Under the pieces are notes generated by a model, which was given only the letters and a program-made list of their open reading frames with translations, made no database searches and had not been told where the DNA came from. DNA of 64,000 bases from Mycolicibacter heraklionensis (GTDB lineage: Bacteria; Actinomycetota; Actinomycetes; Mycobacteriales; Mycobacteriaceae): positions 310,001 to 374,000 of the forward strand of contig NZ_CP080997.1 of assembly GCF_019645815.1 (NCBI RefSeq). The letters are read 5' to 3'. Numbering within the stretch: position 1 is the stretch's first letter; each line of letters opens with the position of its first letter. Shown here piece by piece: positions 8,498 to 17,116 of this stretch. Both the position numbers and the translations under genes were made by a program.

Positions 8498-9073
8498 ATG
8501 ATCAAGCCGCACGGTGTCAACACCGAATTCGAAATCAGCGGGATCAACCACGTAGCGATGGTGTGCTCCGACATGGAACGCACCGTCGACTTCTACAGCA
8601 ATACCTTGGGCATGCCCCTGATCAAGTCGCTCGACCTGCCCGCGGGTATCGGTCAGCATTTTTTCTTCGATGCCGGTAACGGGGACTGCGTGGCCTTCTT
8701 CTGGTTCCGCGACGCCCCGGATCGGGTGCCCGGGATCTCCTCACCGGCCGCCATCCCCGGCATCGGCGAGATCACCAGTGCGGTGAGCACGCTCAACCAC
8801 CTGGCCTTCCACGTCCCGGCGGACAAGTTCGACGCCTACCGCCAGCGACTGAAAGAGAAGGGCGTGCGGGTCGGCCCGGTCCTCAACCACGACGAGTCCG
8901 AGTGGCAGGCGAGCCCGACATTGCACCCGGGGGTGTATGTCCGCTCGTTCTACTTCCAGGACCCCGACGGAATCACGCTGGAATTCGCTTGCTGGACCAA
9001 GGAATTCACCGGCGACGAAGAGCACGTCACGCCCAAGACCGCAGCCGACCGGCGGGTCCCGGCCAACACCTAG
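8498..9073 (+). CDS. Glyoxalase/VOC family protein (Rv0274-like)
   Basis: A 191-residue vicinal-oxygen-chelate protein with two beta-alpha-beta modules. Expected metal ligands are His in INHVAMVCSDMERTVDFY, His in LNHLAFHVP and Glu in DPDGITLEFACW. This family includes glyoxalases, extradiol dioxygenases and fosfomycin-resistance-type enzymes, so the reaction is not fixed. The ATG at 8498 has GAGGAG about 9 bases upstream; an in-frame TTG at 8477 would start inside the operator region and was rejected. Divergent transcription from the TetR/fadE6 operon suggests shared control and a role in the same acyl or hydroxy-acid degradation pathway. Confidence 0.85.
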   Translation: MIKPHGVNTEFEISGINHVAMVCSDMERTVDFYSNTLGMPLIKSLDLPAGIGQHFFFDAGNGDCVAFFWFRDAPDRVPGISSPAAIPGIGEITSAVSTLNHLAFHVPADKFDAYRQRLKEKGVRVGPVLNHDESEWQASPTLHPGVYVRSFYFQDPDGITLEFACWTKEFTGDEEHVTPKTAADRRVPANT

Positions 9074-9107
9074 ACCCGGCGCGGTATCGGCGAAGTCGTC
9101 CCGCAAA

Positions 9108-10022
9108 TTACCTGCGGTGATTGTCGAACCAATCGATGGCCACCTCGGGGTGCTCGCCGAAGTAGTTGTAACCGTCGAAGCGCCGGGTGGTGCCCTCGAT
9201 CCAGTGCAGCTTTTTGTCGGCTGCGGGTATCGCGTCGTAGATCGCCTGCACGTCCTGCGGCCGGGTCATCACGTCGTCGTGCACCTGGACCACCAGGGTG
9301 GGAATCTCAATCGACTTGGCGTACTCGATCGGTGACTGCTCGGCGAGATGAAAACCGGTCCGCTCGAACACCGTTTGGTCGAACCGCTGGTAACCGTCGG
9401 GAATGTCGTTGCCCTGCACGAAATTCTCGACGATCGGGTCGGCCGACACCGGCTGCAACAGGATCAGTGACTTGATGTGCTCGAACTCCTCCGGGTACTT
9501 GGCCAGCGCCACGCAGGTGGAGTCGGCCCCCAGGCAGACGCTGAGCAGGAACGTCTCCATCGAAGCGGTGTCCGGGCGGGACTTGGCGTAGCGCACCGAA
9601 CCGATCACGTCCTGGTACTCCACCAGGCCGATTCCGGTACCGCGCTCGCGTGACCCGCTCAGCCCGTGGTTGCTCATGTCGTAGCACAAGATGTTGTAGC
9701 CGGCGTCGTGCAGCGCTTTGTACTCCGGCAGGAAGTTCACCTCGAACCCGCCCAGCCCGCCGAACTGGGGGAGGTGTCCCGGGTAACCAGAGCGGTTTCC
9801 AGGCAGGAAATGGTTGTGGATGATCAACCGGTTCGAGTCGGCGGGGATGAACCAGCCCTCCAGGCGAACACCGTCCGACGACGGAAATGACACGTCCTCG
9901 TACTTCAGGTCGACCTCACCCGGGTGATGCAGGATGGGTGCGCGCAACCCGCCCGTCCTACCGCTCGTCCACATGTCGACAAAACCGTCGAACGCGGCCT
10001 GGGCCTCATCGTGACTGGGCAT
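9108..10022 (-). CDS. Alpha/beta hydrolase
   Basis: A 304-residue alpha/beta-hydrolase-fold protein. DGVRLEGWFIPADS is followed by HNHFLPGNRSG (oxyanion region) and DMSNHGLSGSRE. The nucleophile elbow reads SVCLGA, so it is apparently a cysteine (x-Cys-x-Gly), where most members of the fold have Gly-x-Ser-x-Gly. The acid may be in VVQVHDDVMTRP and the histidine in the C-terminal GEHPEVAIDWFD. Dienelactone-hydrolase-type enzymes also use Cys, so an ester or lactone substrate is possible. The ATG at 10022 has AGGAGGT a short distance upstream, favouring it over the frame to 10082. Divergent from the XRE regulator at 10159. Confidence 0.8.
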   Translation of the reverse strand: MPSHDEAQAAFDGFVDMWTSGRTGGLRAPILHHPGEVDLKYEDVSFPSSDGVRLEGWFIPADSNRLIIHNHFLPGNRSGYPGHLPQFGGLGGFEVNFLPEYKALHDAGYNILCYDMSNHGLSGSRERGTGIGLVEYQDVIGSVRYAKSRPDTASMETFLLSVCLGADSTCVALAKYPEEFEHIKSLILLQPVSADPIVENFVQGNDIPDGYQRFDQTVFERTGFHLAEQSPIEYAKSIEIPTLVVQVHDDVMTRPQDVQAIYDAIPAADKKLHWIEGTTRRFDGYNYFGEHPEVAIDWFDNHRR

Positions 10023-10158
10023 CTTCGCTGACCTCCTCGCATGGGAAACGATTGCTGAGCTCGACGCTACGAGCCTGCGCACCGGCCCGACAGGTGCTGG
10101 TTATAGGGGTACTGCCAGTTCCTGCCTGACATCTGCGCCGATTGCCTACCGTTGCGGT

Positions 10159-11028
10159 ATGGACATCGGCCAGGACATCAAGGGCTTCTTGATGACCCGG
10201 CGTGCCCGGATAACCCCTGAACAGGTCGGGTTACCGCCCGGGCGGCGGCGTCGGGTCCCCGGGTTGCGGCGCGAGGAGGTGGCCCAGCTCGCCGGGGTCA
10301 GCATCGAGTACTACACCCAGATCGAACGGGGACACGTGGCCGGCGTCTCCGATGAGGTTCTGGACGCCGTCGCCGGAGCCTTGCAGCTGACCGAAGCCGA
10401 GACGGCTCATCTGTTCGATCTGGCCCGAGCCGGCGCGGTCAAGCCTGGGCGGCGGCGGACGACGCGCCGGGCCGGCGTGGCCTTGCCCGACGGGGTGCAG
10501 CAGTTGCTGGACAGCATGGTCGGCGCCCCGGCTGTGGTGCTCAACGGGCATCTCGACGTGGTCGCCGCCAACGCGCTGGGGCGTGCCCTGTACGCGCCGG
10601 TGTTCGGCCGCACCGGCACAACGCCGAACCTGGCCCGGTCCGTCTTCTTGGATCCGTCGGCCGACGCGACCTTCCCGGACTGGTCCGCCGCCGCCGACGA
10701 CGTGGTGGCCCTGCTGCGAGCCGAAGCCGCCCGCGCACCGGACTCCCCGGCGATAGTCGCGCTGATCGGTGAGCTGGCCACTCGCAGCGAACCGTTCCGC
10801 ACCCGCTGGGCCGCCCACAATGTCAAGGCTCACCACCACGGCGCCAAACGATTCCGGCATCCCGCGGTCGGAGAACTGACGCTGACGTACAACGCCTTCG
10901 AATTGCCCGGCGCCGACGGGTTGTCCCTGTTCGGTTACACCGCCGCACCGCACTCGCCCGCCGAACAGGCGCTGAAACTATTGGCCAGCTGGGTCGCCAC
11001 CGAACAGCAACGGATCGTGGTCGAATAG
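10159..11028 (+). CDS. XRE-family regulator with MmyB-like ligand domain
   Basis: A 289-residue protein with an N-terminal XRE helix-turn-helix, about residues 8-80 (PGLRREEVAQLAGVSIEYYTQIERG). The C-terminal MmyB-type ligand-binding domain covers about residues 105-270 and includes DGVQQLLDSM, NGHLDVVAANALGRALY and GELTLTYNAFELPG. In actinomycetes such regulators often control an adjacent divergent oxidoreductase or hydrolase; here the divergent neighbour is the alpha/beta hydrolase. MmyB domains are reported to bind fatty acids in related proteins. The LysR gene starts 4 bases after its stop, so the two regulators are probably co-transcribed. Confidence 0.88.
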   Translation: MDIGQDIKGFLMTRRARITPEQVGLPPGRRRRVPGLRREEVAQLAGVSIEYYTQIERGHVAGVSDEVLDAVAGALQLTEAETAHLFDLARAGAVKPGRRRTTRRAGVALPDGVQQLLDSMVGAPAVVLNGHLDVVAANALGRALYAPVFGRTGTTPNLARSVFLDPSADATFPDWSAAADDVVALLRAEAARAPDSPAIVALIGELATRSEPFRTRWAAHNVKAHHHGAKRFRHPAVGELTLTYNAFELPGADGLSLFGYTAAPHSPAEQALKLLASWVATEQQRIVVE

Positions 11029-11032
11029 GCCC

Positions 11033-11935
11033 ATGCTGTTTCGTCAGCTCGAGTACTTCGTTGCTCTGGCCCGGGAGCGGCATTTCGCGCGTGCCGCGGC
11101 CGCCTGCTACGTATCTCAACCCGCCCTGTCGGAGGCCATCCGCAAGCTCGAACACGAGCTGAAGGTTCCGTTGGTCCGGCGCGGACAGAAGTTCGAAGGC
11201 CTTACCCCCGAGGGTGAGCGCCTGGTGCTGTGGGCGCGGCGCATCCTGGCTGACCGCGACGCGCTCAAGCAGGAGGTGACCGCGCTCCAGACCGGCCTCA
11301 CCGGGGAGCTGCGGATCGGGGTCATCCCGGCCGCCGCGAGCACGGTCGCACTGCTGTCGGACCCGTTCTCCGCGGCACACCCGTTGGTACGAGTGCAGTT
11401 GGAGACCAGTCTGCGCACCGCGGAGATCGCCGAACGGGTGCGTCGGTTCGAGCTGGACGCCGGCATCATCTACCCCGACCGCGACGACACCGCAGATCTC
11501 ACGGTCACCCCGCTGTATGAGGAGCAGCAGGTACTGATCGCCGGCAGCGAGCTGCTCACCGGTCAGACCGACACCATCAGCTGGTCGGACGTGACCGAGT
11601 TACCGATGTGCCTACTCGCCGAAGGAATGCGCGGCCGGCGGTTGATCGACGACGCGCTGGCGAGCCGGGACCTGGCGCTGGTCCCCAGGCTGGAGACCGA
11701 TTCTTTCGTCGCGTTGCTTGCCCATGTGACCACCGGTCGATGGGCCACCATCGTTCCGCAGACCTGGGTGCGGGCCGTGACGCTGCCCGGCACGGTGACA
11801 CTGCGTCTGCTCGATCCGGACCTGAGTGCTCAGGTGGCACTTGTCACCAGTGCGGCCGAGCCCGGCTCGGTAGTGGCCCGCGCTCTGCTGGAAGTTGCGC
11901 AGCGAGTCGATTTCGGAGCCACACCTGCACCCTGA
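11033..11935 (+). CDS. LysR family transcriptional regulator
   Basis: A 300-residue LysR-type regulator. The winged helix-turn-helix is at residues 1-60: RQLEYFVALARERHFARAAA, then VSQPALSEAIRKLEHEL. The periplasmic-binding-like effector domain (about 90-295) begins GELRIGVIPAAAST. Its start lies 4 bases after the stop of the XRE regulator, so the pair looks translationally coupled, which is unusual because LysR genes usually stand divergent to their target. Formate dehydrogenase loci elsewhere often carry a LysR regulator, but here the nearest downstream gene is a PucR-type regulator and the target is unknown. Confidence 0.88.
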   Translation: MLFRQLEYFVALARERHFARAAAACYVSQPALSEAIRKLEHELKVPLVRRGQKFEGLTPEGERLVLWARRILADRDALKQEVTALQTGLTGELRIGVIPAAASTVALLSDPFSAAHPLVRVQLETSLRTAEIAERVRRFELDAGIIYPDRDDTADLTVTPLYEEQQVLIAGSELLTGQTDTISWSDVTELPMCLLAEGMRGRRLIDDALASRDLALVPRLETDSFVALLAHVTTGRWATIVPQTWVRAVTLPGTVTLRLLDPDLSAQVALVTSAAEPGSVVARALLEVAQRVDFGATPAP

Positions 11936-11965
11936 TCGGTGGCGCTTATCGCACGGTCGGAATCA

Positions 11966-11981
11966 CGTCTTGGACAGCTCA
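11966..11981 (+). repeat. 16-base direct repeat upstream of PucR-type regulator
   Basis: CGTCTTGGACAGCTCA occurs here, 61 bases before the PucR-type start at 12043, and again unchanged at 15691-15706 before the NAD formate dehydrogenase gene. Both copies are in the same orientation and in 5' intergenic DNA. It may be an activator site shared by the two genes. A single exact 16-base match in 64 kb is not statistically decisive. Confidence 0.45.
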
Positions 11982-12042
11982 CCACTCACTCCCTGAGACT
12001 CAAAACCAGTCCACCGCCGGTGGGTGTCGTGAGGGGGTGATC

Positions 12043-13164
12043 ATGGAGATTCTCGATTCATTGCTGAACGAGAACGCTGACATGGTTGCCCGAATCAGCG
12101 GTGCCGTCCTGAGCCGCCTGCCGATATACCGCAGGATGGCGCGAGACGATCTCGACGCCGGAGTTCGGCTTCAGGTGGAGTGGGTACTGCGTTCGGCTGG
12201 GTCTGGCTCCACGACGTTGTCCGACGATGACCTCGCAGCGTTTTCTGCATTCGGAGAACGCCAGCAGCGCAACGGTATTCCTTTCGACGACATGATCCGC
12301 GCCTGGCAGGTGGGCGTCGAGTCCCTTGTCTCCGGCCTGCGTCAACTCTCCGGACGGTGGGAGACCGAAGATGGTGAGCTCTGGCGGTTCACCGAGTCGA
12401 TGCTGGCGTCCTCGGCGGTCGCACTGTCAGAGACGGTCACCGGATATCGGCGGGCGGACCGCGACGCAGTCGAGGCACTGGACGCCGAACGTAGCCGGTT
12501 CGTCCGGGCTGTCCTGCTGGGCCTCGTCCCGAGCACTGAACTGCGGGTACGCGCTGAGATGTACGGTTTAGACCCGGCGGCTGAATTTGTTGCGGCCCGG
12601 GCGCGATTGGGTGACGGCGTTTCTCAACACGGCCTGGAGCTGGCGCTGGGCATAGACGGAGCAGCACCGCACCGCTGCGGAGTGTGCGCGGTGGTCGACG
12701 GCGATCTGGCGGCGCTGCTCACCGAGCCGCCGCCCCGCGCCGTCAACGGGCAGATCGGCTATGGGCCGCCCCGGAAGCTGGAACGGCTGGCCGATTCCTA
12801 CCGGCTGGCGGCGCGCGCGCTGGTCACTGTGCAAGCCTGCAAGCTGACGGGGGCCTATGACTTGGAGTCCCTGGGCTTGCGCTCCGCGGTGGCGGTGGAC
12901 GTCGATATGGGCGACCTGTTGCGGCGCCGCTACCTGGAGCCGCTGGTGGCCGGTGGGAACGGCGAAGATCTGATCGCCACGTTGCGGGCCTATCTGGCCT
13001 GCGGGATGCATGTGGAGAGCACCGCGACGCGGCTATTCGTTCATCAGAACACCGTGCGTTACCGGCTGGCTCGTTTCGAGGAGCTCACCGGAACTAGCCT
13101 GCGGGATACCGAAGTGCTGATCGAGTTGTGGTGGGCGCTCGAACTTTCCGCGATGCACATGTAG
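12043..13164 (+). CDS. PucR/CdaR-type transcriptional regulator
   Basis: A 373-residue regulator with the C-terminal PucR-type helix-turn-helix near residues 320-370 (HVESTATRLFVHQNTVRYRL, then ARFEELTGTSLRD). A helical N-terminal half (LLNENADMVARISGAVLSRLP) and a GGDEF-like CdaR middle region precede it. The start at 12043 has GAGGGGG just upstream, while the longer frame reaches back into the LysR gene. It is closely similar to the regulator at 32744-34003, sharing the C-terminal HTH block and GYGPPRKL/VGPPKPV segments. It lies upstream of the GMC oxidase / formate dehydrogenase / catalase genes and probably controls them. PucR relatives respond to small metabolites such as purine or amino-acid derivatives. 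Confidence 0.85.
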   Translation: MEILDSLLNENADMVARISGAVLSRLPIYRRMARDDLDAGVRLQVEWVLRSAGSGSTTLSDDDLAAFSAFGERQQRNGIPFDDMIRAWQVGVESLVSGLRQLSGRWETEDGELWRFTESMLASSAVALSETVTGYRRADRDAVEALDAERSRFVRAVLLGLVPSTELRVRAEMYGLDPAAEFVAARARLGDGVSQHGLELALGIDGAAPHRCGVCAVVDGDLAALLTEPPPRAVNGQIGYGPPRKLERLADSYRLAARALVTVQACKLTGAYDLESLGLRSAVAVDVDMGDLLRRRYLEPLVAGGNGEDLIATLRAYLACGMHVESTATRLFVHQNTVRYRLARFEELTGTSLRDTEVLIELWWALELSAMHM

Positions 13165-13303
13165 AAGCCGCCAAAGTAAGGACAGAAATCTCGGACGGAT
13201 CTCCGTAGCTACGGAATTGCCGTTGAGGAACAGTCAAGCGCAGGGCCGAGTAGGTCTACCCGGAGAACCGCGCTGGACTGCGCTGCATGTTTGGCGGGAC
13301 GGT

Positions 13304-13693
13304 GTGCACTCGTCTTTGCGAGGTGATCGCACGAATATCCGGCATCTGAAGACACGAAATTGCTTGGGCCTGACGGTGATCTTCGCCAGTCTGTTGGGGA
13401 TCAGTCTGACCGGCGCCGATACTGATCCGGTCGTGGGTGACGACGAGGTGGGCGTGGGCGAAGAAAGAGTGATCGACTATGCGGTCACCGCCGCCGGGGC
13501 TGTGTGCACCATTATCGGCAGGTACCCGAACCTTCATGGAGTAGTCGGTGTAATGCAGGGCCTCGCTGAGGATTCCGGGTTCAGCGACGAGCAAGTCGGC
13601 GAGGTCGTCACGCTGTCGGTGTTGGCTGAGTGTCCGGAACACGTCGGACTTCTACAGCGGGTGCCGGCGGGACACCGCGCGAACATTCAATGA
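13304..13693 (+). CDS. Small secreted DUF732-like protein
   Basis: The frame encodes a hydrophobic stretch GLTVIFASLLGISLTGADT followed by a small domain with two cysteines. VCTIIGRYPNLHGVVGVM, then SDEQVGEVVTLSVLAECPEH, resembles the mycobacterial DUF732 pattern (helical, one disulfide, exported). The start is uncertain: a GTG at 13304 gives 129 residues and no candidate has a strong ribosome binding site. An antisense frame (13256-13642) is also open but lacks recognisable features. Function is unknown. It lies between the PucR-type regulator and the GMC oxidoreductase on the same strand. Confidence 0.5.
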   Translation: MHSSLRGDRTNIRHLKTRNCLGLTVIFASLLGISLTGADTDPVVGDDEVGVGEERVIDYAVTAAGAVCTIIGRYPNLHGVVGVMQGLAEDSGFSDEQVGEVVTLSVLAECPEHVGLLQRVPAGHRANIQ

Positions 13694-13888
13694 AAAGCTT
13701 TGGGGTAAAGACTAATTCACCTCACAGCAAGGTTGCTGTTGCCGGGCAGGCGTTCGTGCCGAGCGCGGCCTTTGGAGTCGCCACCAAAGCCGACCGGGGA
13801 ATCTCGGAGTCGGCTCCGTAGATACCTGGTGGCGGGCGAAGGCAGTCTGCAAGACGACAGCGATGGTTCCATACCTCAGGAGGAAGAG

Positions 13889-15631
13889 ATGGCCAACGTA
13901 CCCGACGGAGCCCATTTTGATTTTGTCATCGTCGGCGGCGGTACGGCGGGTAACGTCGTCGCGGGCCGTCTCTCCGAGAACCCCAAGGTCAAGATCCTGA
14001 TCGTCGAGGCCGGTGTAGGTAACCCCTGGGACGTCGACATGGTCAGTACGCCGGGGTTGGCTATGGACATCCGCCACACCGAGTCCGACTGGGACTACAT
14101 GGCCACGTTCGTCGACCGCGGTGTCTGGCGGCGCACCGACAAGAACTGCACACGGGGCCGGGCCCTTGGCGGCAGCTCGGCCGGCAACTACTTCAGCTGG
14201 GTCCCCGGCTGCAAGCCGACCTATGACCGGTGGGCGGAATACGGTGGCCAGGAATGGACTTGGGAGCCCCTTGTTCCGTACCTCCGCAAGAGCGCCACCT
14301 ACCACGACGACTCCGGGACATTCTCGTCCGACCTTCACAAGATCGGCAGTGGCGGCCCGCTGCCCATCTCGCACAACCTGATCCCTGAACTGCAGGCCTT
14401 CCGCGACGTCATCACGCAGGCCTGGACGTCACGGGGCCTGCCTCTCATCGAGAACTACTTCGACGGCGAGATGAACGGCCTCACCCACGCGGTCAACAGC
14501 ATCTACAAAGGCGTGCGCTCGGGCAGCTACCTGTTCGTCAAGGACAAGCCCAACATCACCATTCTGTCGGAGGTGCGCTCCAAGCGGCTGATCATCGACT
14601 ACGCCACTCGCACGGCCAAGGGCGTGACGATCATCGACGGCCTCGGCAATGAGCGCAGCTACTACGCCGACCGGGAGGTCATCCTCTCCCAGGGCGTCTT
14701 CGAAAGCCCCAAGCTGCTGATGCTCAGCGGTATCGGTCCCGGCCGCGAGTTGCACAAGCACGGCATCGACGTGCTCGTCGACTCTCGCCACGTCGGCCAA
14801 CACCTGCTCGACCACCCCGGCGTCCCCTTCGTGCTGCGCATCAAAGAGGGCTTTGCTTTGGACAGCATTCTGCTGCGTGACGGGCCCAAAAAGGATGCGG
14901 CCATCGCCGCCTACCAGAAGGACCACTCCGGGCCGCTGGGCTCGGGTTTCCTGGAGATGATCGGCTTCCCGCGGATCGACTCGTACCTGGAGAAGGACCC
15001 GATCTATCGCGAGGCCAAGGCCGCCAACGGTGGGCTCGACCCGTTCTCGCCGGAAGGGCAACCGCACTTCGAACTCGATTTCGTCCCCGCCTTCGGCAGT
15101 GCGTTCCAGTGGCAGTACCCGACCCCGTCCGAAGGCGACCACATCACGGTCATGGTCGATATCGTCCGGCCGACTTATGACGGCGGCAACGTGACGCTCA
15201 ACAGCGTTGACCCGCTCGAACAGCCGAACATCAAGCTGAACTACCTCTCCAACGAGCTCGACATCATCGGTTTGCGCGAGGGCGTCAGGTTCGCCTACGA
15301 CATCCTCACCAAGGGTGACGGTTTCAAAGACATCGTCGTCGGCGAGTACCCGTGGGAGATGCCGCTGCACTCCGATGAGCTGATGAGGGCGTCCATTCAA
15401 GACCGCGTGCAGACGTCGTATCACCCGTGCGGCACCAACCGGCTGTCCAAGAACATCGACCAGGGCGTGGTCGACCCGAAGCTGAAGGTCCACGGGGTCG
15501 ACAAGCTGCGTGTCATCGATGCGTCCGTCTTCCCGATCATCCCGGACTGCCGCATCCAGAACACCGTCTACATGGTCGGTGAGAAGGGCGCGGACCTGAT
15601 CAAGGCTGATCACAAAGACCTGTTCAAGTGA
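13889..15631 (+). CDS. GMC-family FAD oxidoreductase (alcohol oxidase/dehydrogenase type)
   Basis: A 580-residue glucose-methanol-choline flavoenzyme. The FAD-binding dinucleotide motif is FVIVGGGTAGNVVAGRL at about residues 10-26. The GMC signature is GRALGGSSAGNYFSWVPG near 90, with ILSQGVFESPKLLMLSGIGP near 270. The active-site pair is His512 (SYHPCGTNRL) and Asn558 (RIQNTVYMVGEKGADLI). It should oxidise an alcohol to an aldehyde, passing electrons to oxygen (giving peroxide) or another acceptor. AGGAGGA just before 13889 fixes the start; the longer frame to 13733 was rejected. The C-terminus resembles fungal GMC oxidases more than typical bacterial choline dehydrogenases. It is followed by formate dehydrogenase and catalase genes, which suits a peroxide-forming oxidase, though the substrate is unproven. 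Confidence 0.88.
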   Translation: MANVPDGAHFDFVIVGGGTAGNVVAGRLSENPKVKILIVEAGVGNPWDVDMVSTPGLAMDIRHTESDWDYMATFVDRGVWRRTDKNCTRGRALGGSSAGNYFSWVPGCKPTYDRWAEYGGQEWTWEPLVPYLRKSATYHDDSGTFSSDLHKIGSGGPLPISHNLIPELQAFRDVITQAWTSRGLPLIENYFDGEMNGLTHAVNSIYKGVRSGSYLFVKDKPNITILSEVRSKRLIIDYATRTAKGVTIIDGLGNERSYYADREVILSQGVFESPKLLMLSGIGPGRELHKHGIDVLVDSRHVGQHLLDHPGVPFVLRIKEGFALDSILLRDGPKKDAAIAAYQKDHSGPLGSGFLEMIGFPRIDSYLEKDPIYREAKAANGGLDPFSPEGQPHFELDFVPAFGSAFQWQYPTPSEGDHITVMVDIVRPTYDGGNVTLNSVDPLEQPNIKLNYLSNELDIIGLREGVRFAYDILTKGDGFKDIVVGEYPWEMPLHSDELMRASIQDRVQTSYHPCGTNRLSKNIDQGVVDPKLKVHGVDKLRVIDASVFPIIPDCRIQNTVYMVGEKGADLIKADHKDLFK

Positions 15632-15653
15632 TGCTCGCCTGTCGGTCTCGGCC

Positions 15654-15680
15654 GGGCCGATAGGCGTCGCCTATCGGCCC
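15654..15680 (+). terminator. Strong hairpin after the GMC oxidoreductase gene
   Basis: GGGCCGATAGGCG, one base, then CGCCTATCGGCCC: perfect 13-base arms starting 22 bases after the stop at 15631. In practice the loop will be slightly larger. There is no U-run, as is common for mycobacterial terminators. It implies that the downstream formate dehydrogenase has its own promoter. Confidence 0.75.
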
Positions 15681-15690
15681 ATCGGGACCG

Positions 15691-15706
15691 CGTCTTGGAC
15701 AGCTCA
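15691..15706 (+). repeat. 16-base direct repeat upstream of formate dehydrogenase
   Basis: The second exact copy of CGTCTTGGACAGCTCA (first at 11966-11981). It lies just after the terminator hairpin and 180 bases before the formate dehydrogenase start. It is a candidate site for the PucR-type regulator encoded at 12043. Confidence 0.45.
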
Positions 15707-15886
15707 AAAACTGCCGAGAAGACTGAAAGGTGCCGAGGAAACGACGAATTCACCGACTCCATTCGACAAGCGGGTTTGTATTCGCCACCGAAGCGGGCAC
15801 AGGGATCCCGGGCCACACGCCCCTGGATTTCCGGCCGATAACCGCAAGATGCTGCTCCTTGCAGCCCAGATTTCAAGGAGAGAACG

Positions 15887-17041
15887 ATGGCGAAGTGTGT
15901 GATGGTGCTCTACCCCGACCCGGTGACCGGATACCCGCCGAAGTACGCCCGCGACAGCATCCCGGTGATCGAGAGCTATCCGGACGGCTCGACACTGCCG
16001 ACCCCGTCGAAAATCGACTTCACCCCCGGCGATCTGGTGGGCTGTGTCTCGGGGGCATTGGGGCTGCGGAAGTTCTTCGAGGAGAACGGCCACGAGTTGG
16101 TGGTCACGTCCGATAAGGATGGACCGGGCTCGGAGTTCGAGCGCGAGCTGCCGGACGCCGACATCGTGATCTCCCAGCCGTTTTGGCCGGCCTACATCAC
16201 CAAGGAGCGGTTCGCCAAGGCGCCCAAGCTGAAGTTGGCGCTGACCGCGGGCATCGGATCGGACCACGTGGACCTGGCCGAAGCGCAGGCGCGCGGCGTC
16301 ACTGTTGCCGAGGAAACCTGGAGCAACAGCATCAGTGTGGCCGAGCACGCGGTGATGCAGATCCTGGCGCTGGTCCGCAATTTCGTTCCGTCCCACCAGG
16401 TGGTCGTCGACGGCGGGTGGAACATCGCCGACTGCGTACAGCGCTCCTACGACATCGAAGGTATGGATGTCGGGGTGATCGCCGCCGGACGGATCGGGCG
16501 GGCGGTGCTGGAGAGGATGAAGCCGTTCGGCGTGAAGCTGCACTACTTCGACGTCCACCGGCTCTCCCCGGAGTTGGAGCAGCAGCTCGACGTCACCTAT
16601 CACCCGGATGTCGAGTCGTTGGCCCGGTCGGTGGACGTGGTCTCCATCCACTCGCCGTTGATCGCCCAGACCCACCACATGTTCAACGAGAAGCTGTTGG
16701 GCTCGATGCGGCGCGGCTCCTACATCGTCAACACCGCCCGGGCCGAGGAGACCGACCAGAAGGCGATCGTGGCGGCATTGAAGAGCGGCCAGCTTGCCGG
16801 CTACGCCGGTGACGTCTGGTACCCGCAGCCACCGCCCGCCGACCACCCGTGGCGCAGCATGCCCAACCAGGCCATGACACCGCACATGTCCGGCTCCAGC
16901 CTGTCCGCGCAGGCCCGCTACGCGGCCGGCACCCGGGAGATCCTCGAAGACTGGTTTGCCGGCAAGCCGATTCGCTCGGAATACCTGATCGTCGAAGGAG
17001 GCAAGTTCGCCGGCACCGGAGCGAAGTCCTACGCGCAGTAA
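15887..17041 (+). CDS. fdh: NAD-dependent formate dehydrogenase
   Basis: A 384-residue metal-free formate dehydrogenase of the D-2-hydroxyacid dehydrogenase superfamily, oxidising formate to CO2 with NAD+. The sequence tracks the Pseudomonas sp. 101 enzyme closely. Formate-binding and catalytic positions are Asn147 (NSISVAEHAVM), Arg285 (NTARAEE), Gln314 (VWYPQP) and His333 (MTPHMSG), each one residue beyond the classical N146, R284, Q313 and H332. The nucleotide-binding loop is GVIAAGRIGRAVL. The C-terminal extension SEYLIVEGGKFAGTGAKSY is diagnostic of true formate dehydrogenases. AAGGAGAG precedes the ATG. It lies between a GMC oxidoreductase and a catalase. Confidence 0.95.
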   Translation: MAKCVMVLYPDPVTGYPPKYARDSIPVIESYPDGSTLPTPSKIDFTPGDLVGCVSGALGLRKFFEENGHELVVTSDKDGPGSEFERELPDADIVISQPFWPAYITKERFAKAPKLKLALTAGIGSDHVDLAEAQARGVTVAEETWSNSISVAEHAVMQILALVRNFVPSHQVVVDGGWNIADCVQRSYDIEGMDVGVIAAGRIGRAVLERMKPFGVKLHYFDVHRLSPELEQQLDVTYHPDVESLARSVDVVSIHSPLIAQTHHMFNEKLLGSMRRGSYIVNTARAEETDQKAIVAALKSGQLAGYAGDVWYPQPPPADHPWRSMPNQAMTPHMSGSSLSAQARYAAGTREILEDWFAGKPIRSEYLIVEGGKFAGTGAKSYAQ

Positions 17042-17116
17042 CCCGTGCCCAGCTAGTTCACGCCGAATCGATCTCGGTCACAGCGGCTCCATCCTCGACA
17101 GTAAGGAGATAGGGAC

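Noticed and set aside
13256..13642. 128-codon minus-strand frame opposite the small secreted protein
   Set aside because: The plus frame has a signal-like segment and a DUF732-like cysteine pattern; the minus frame has neither.
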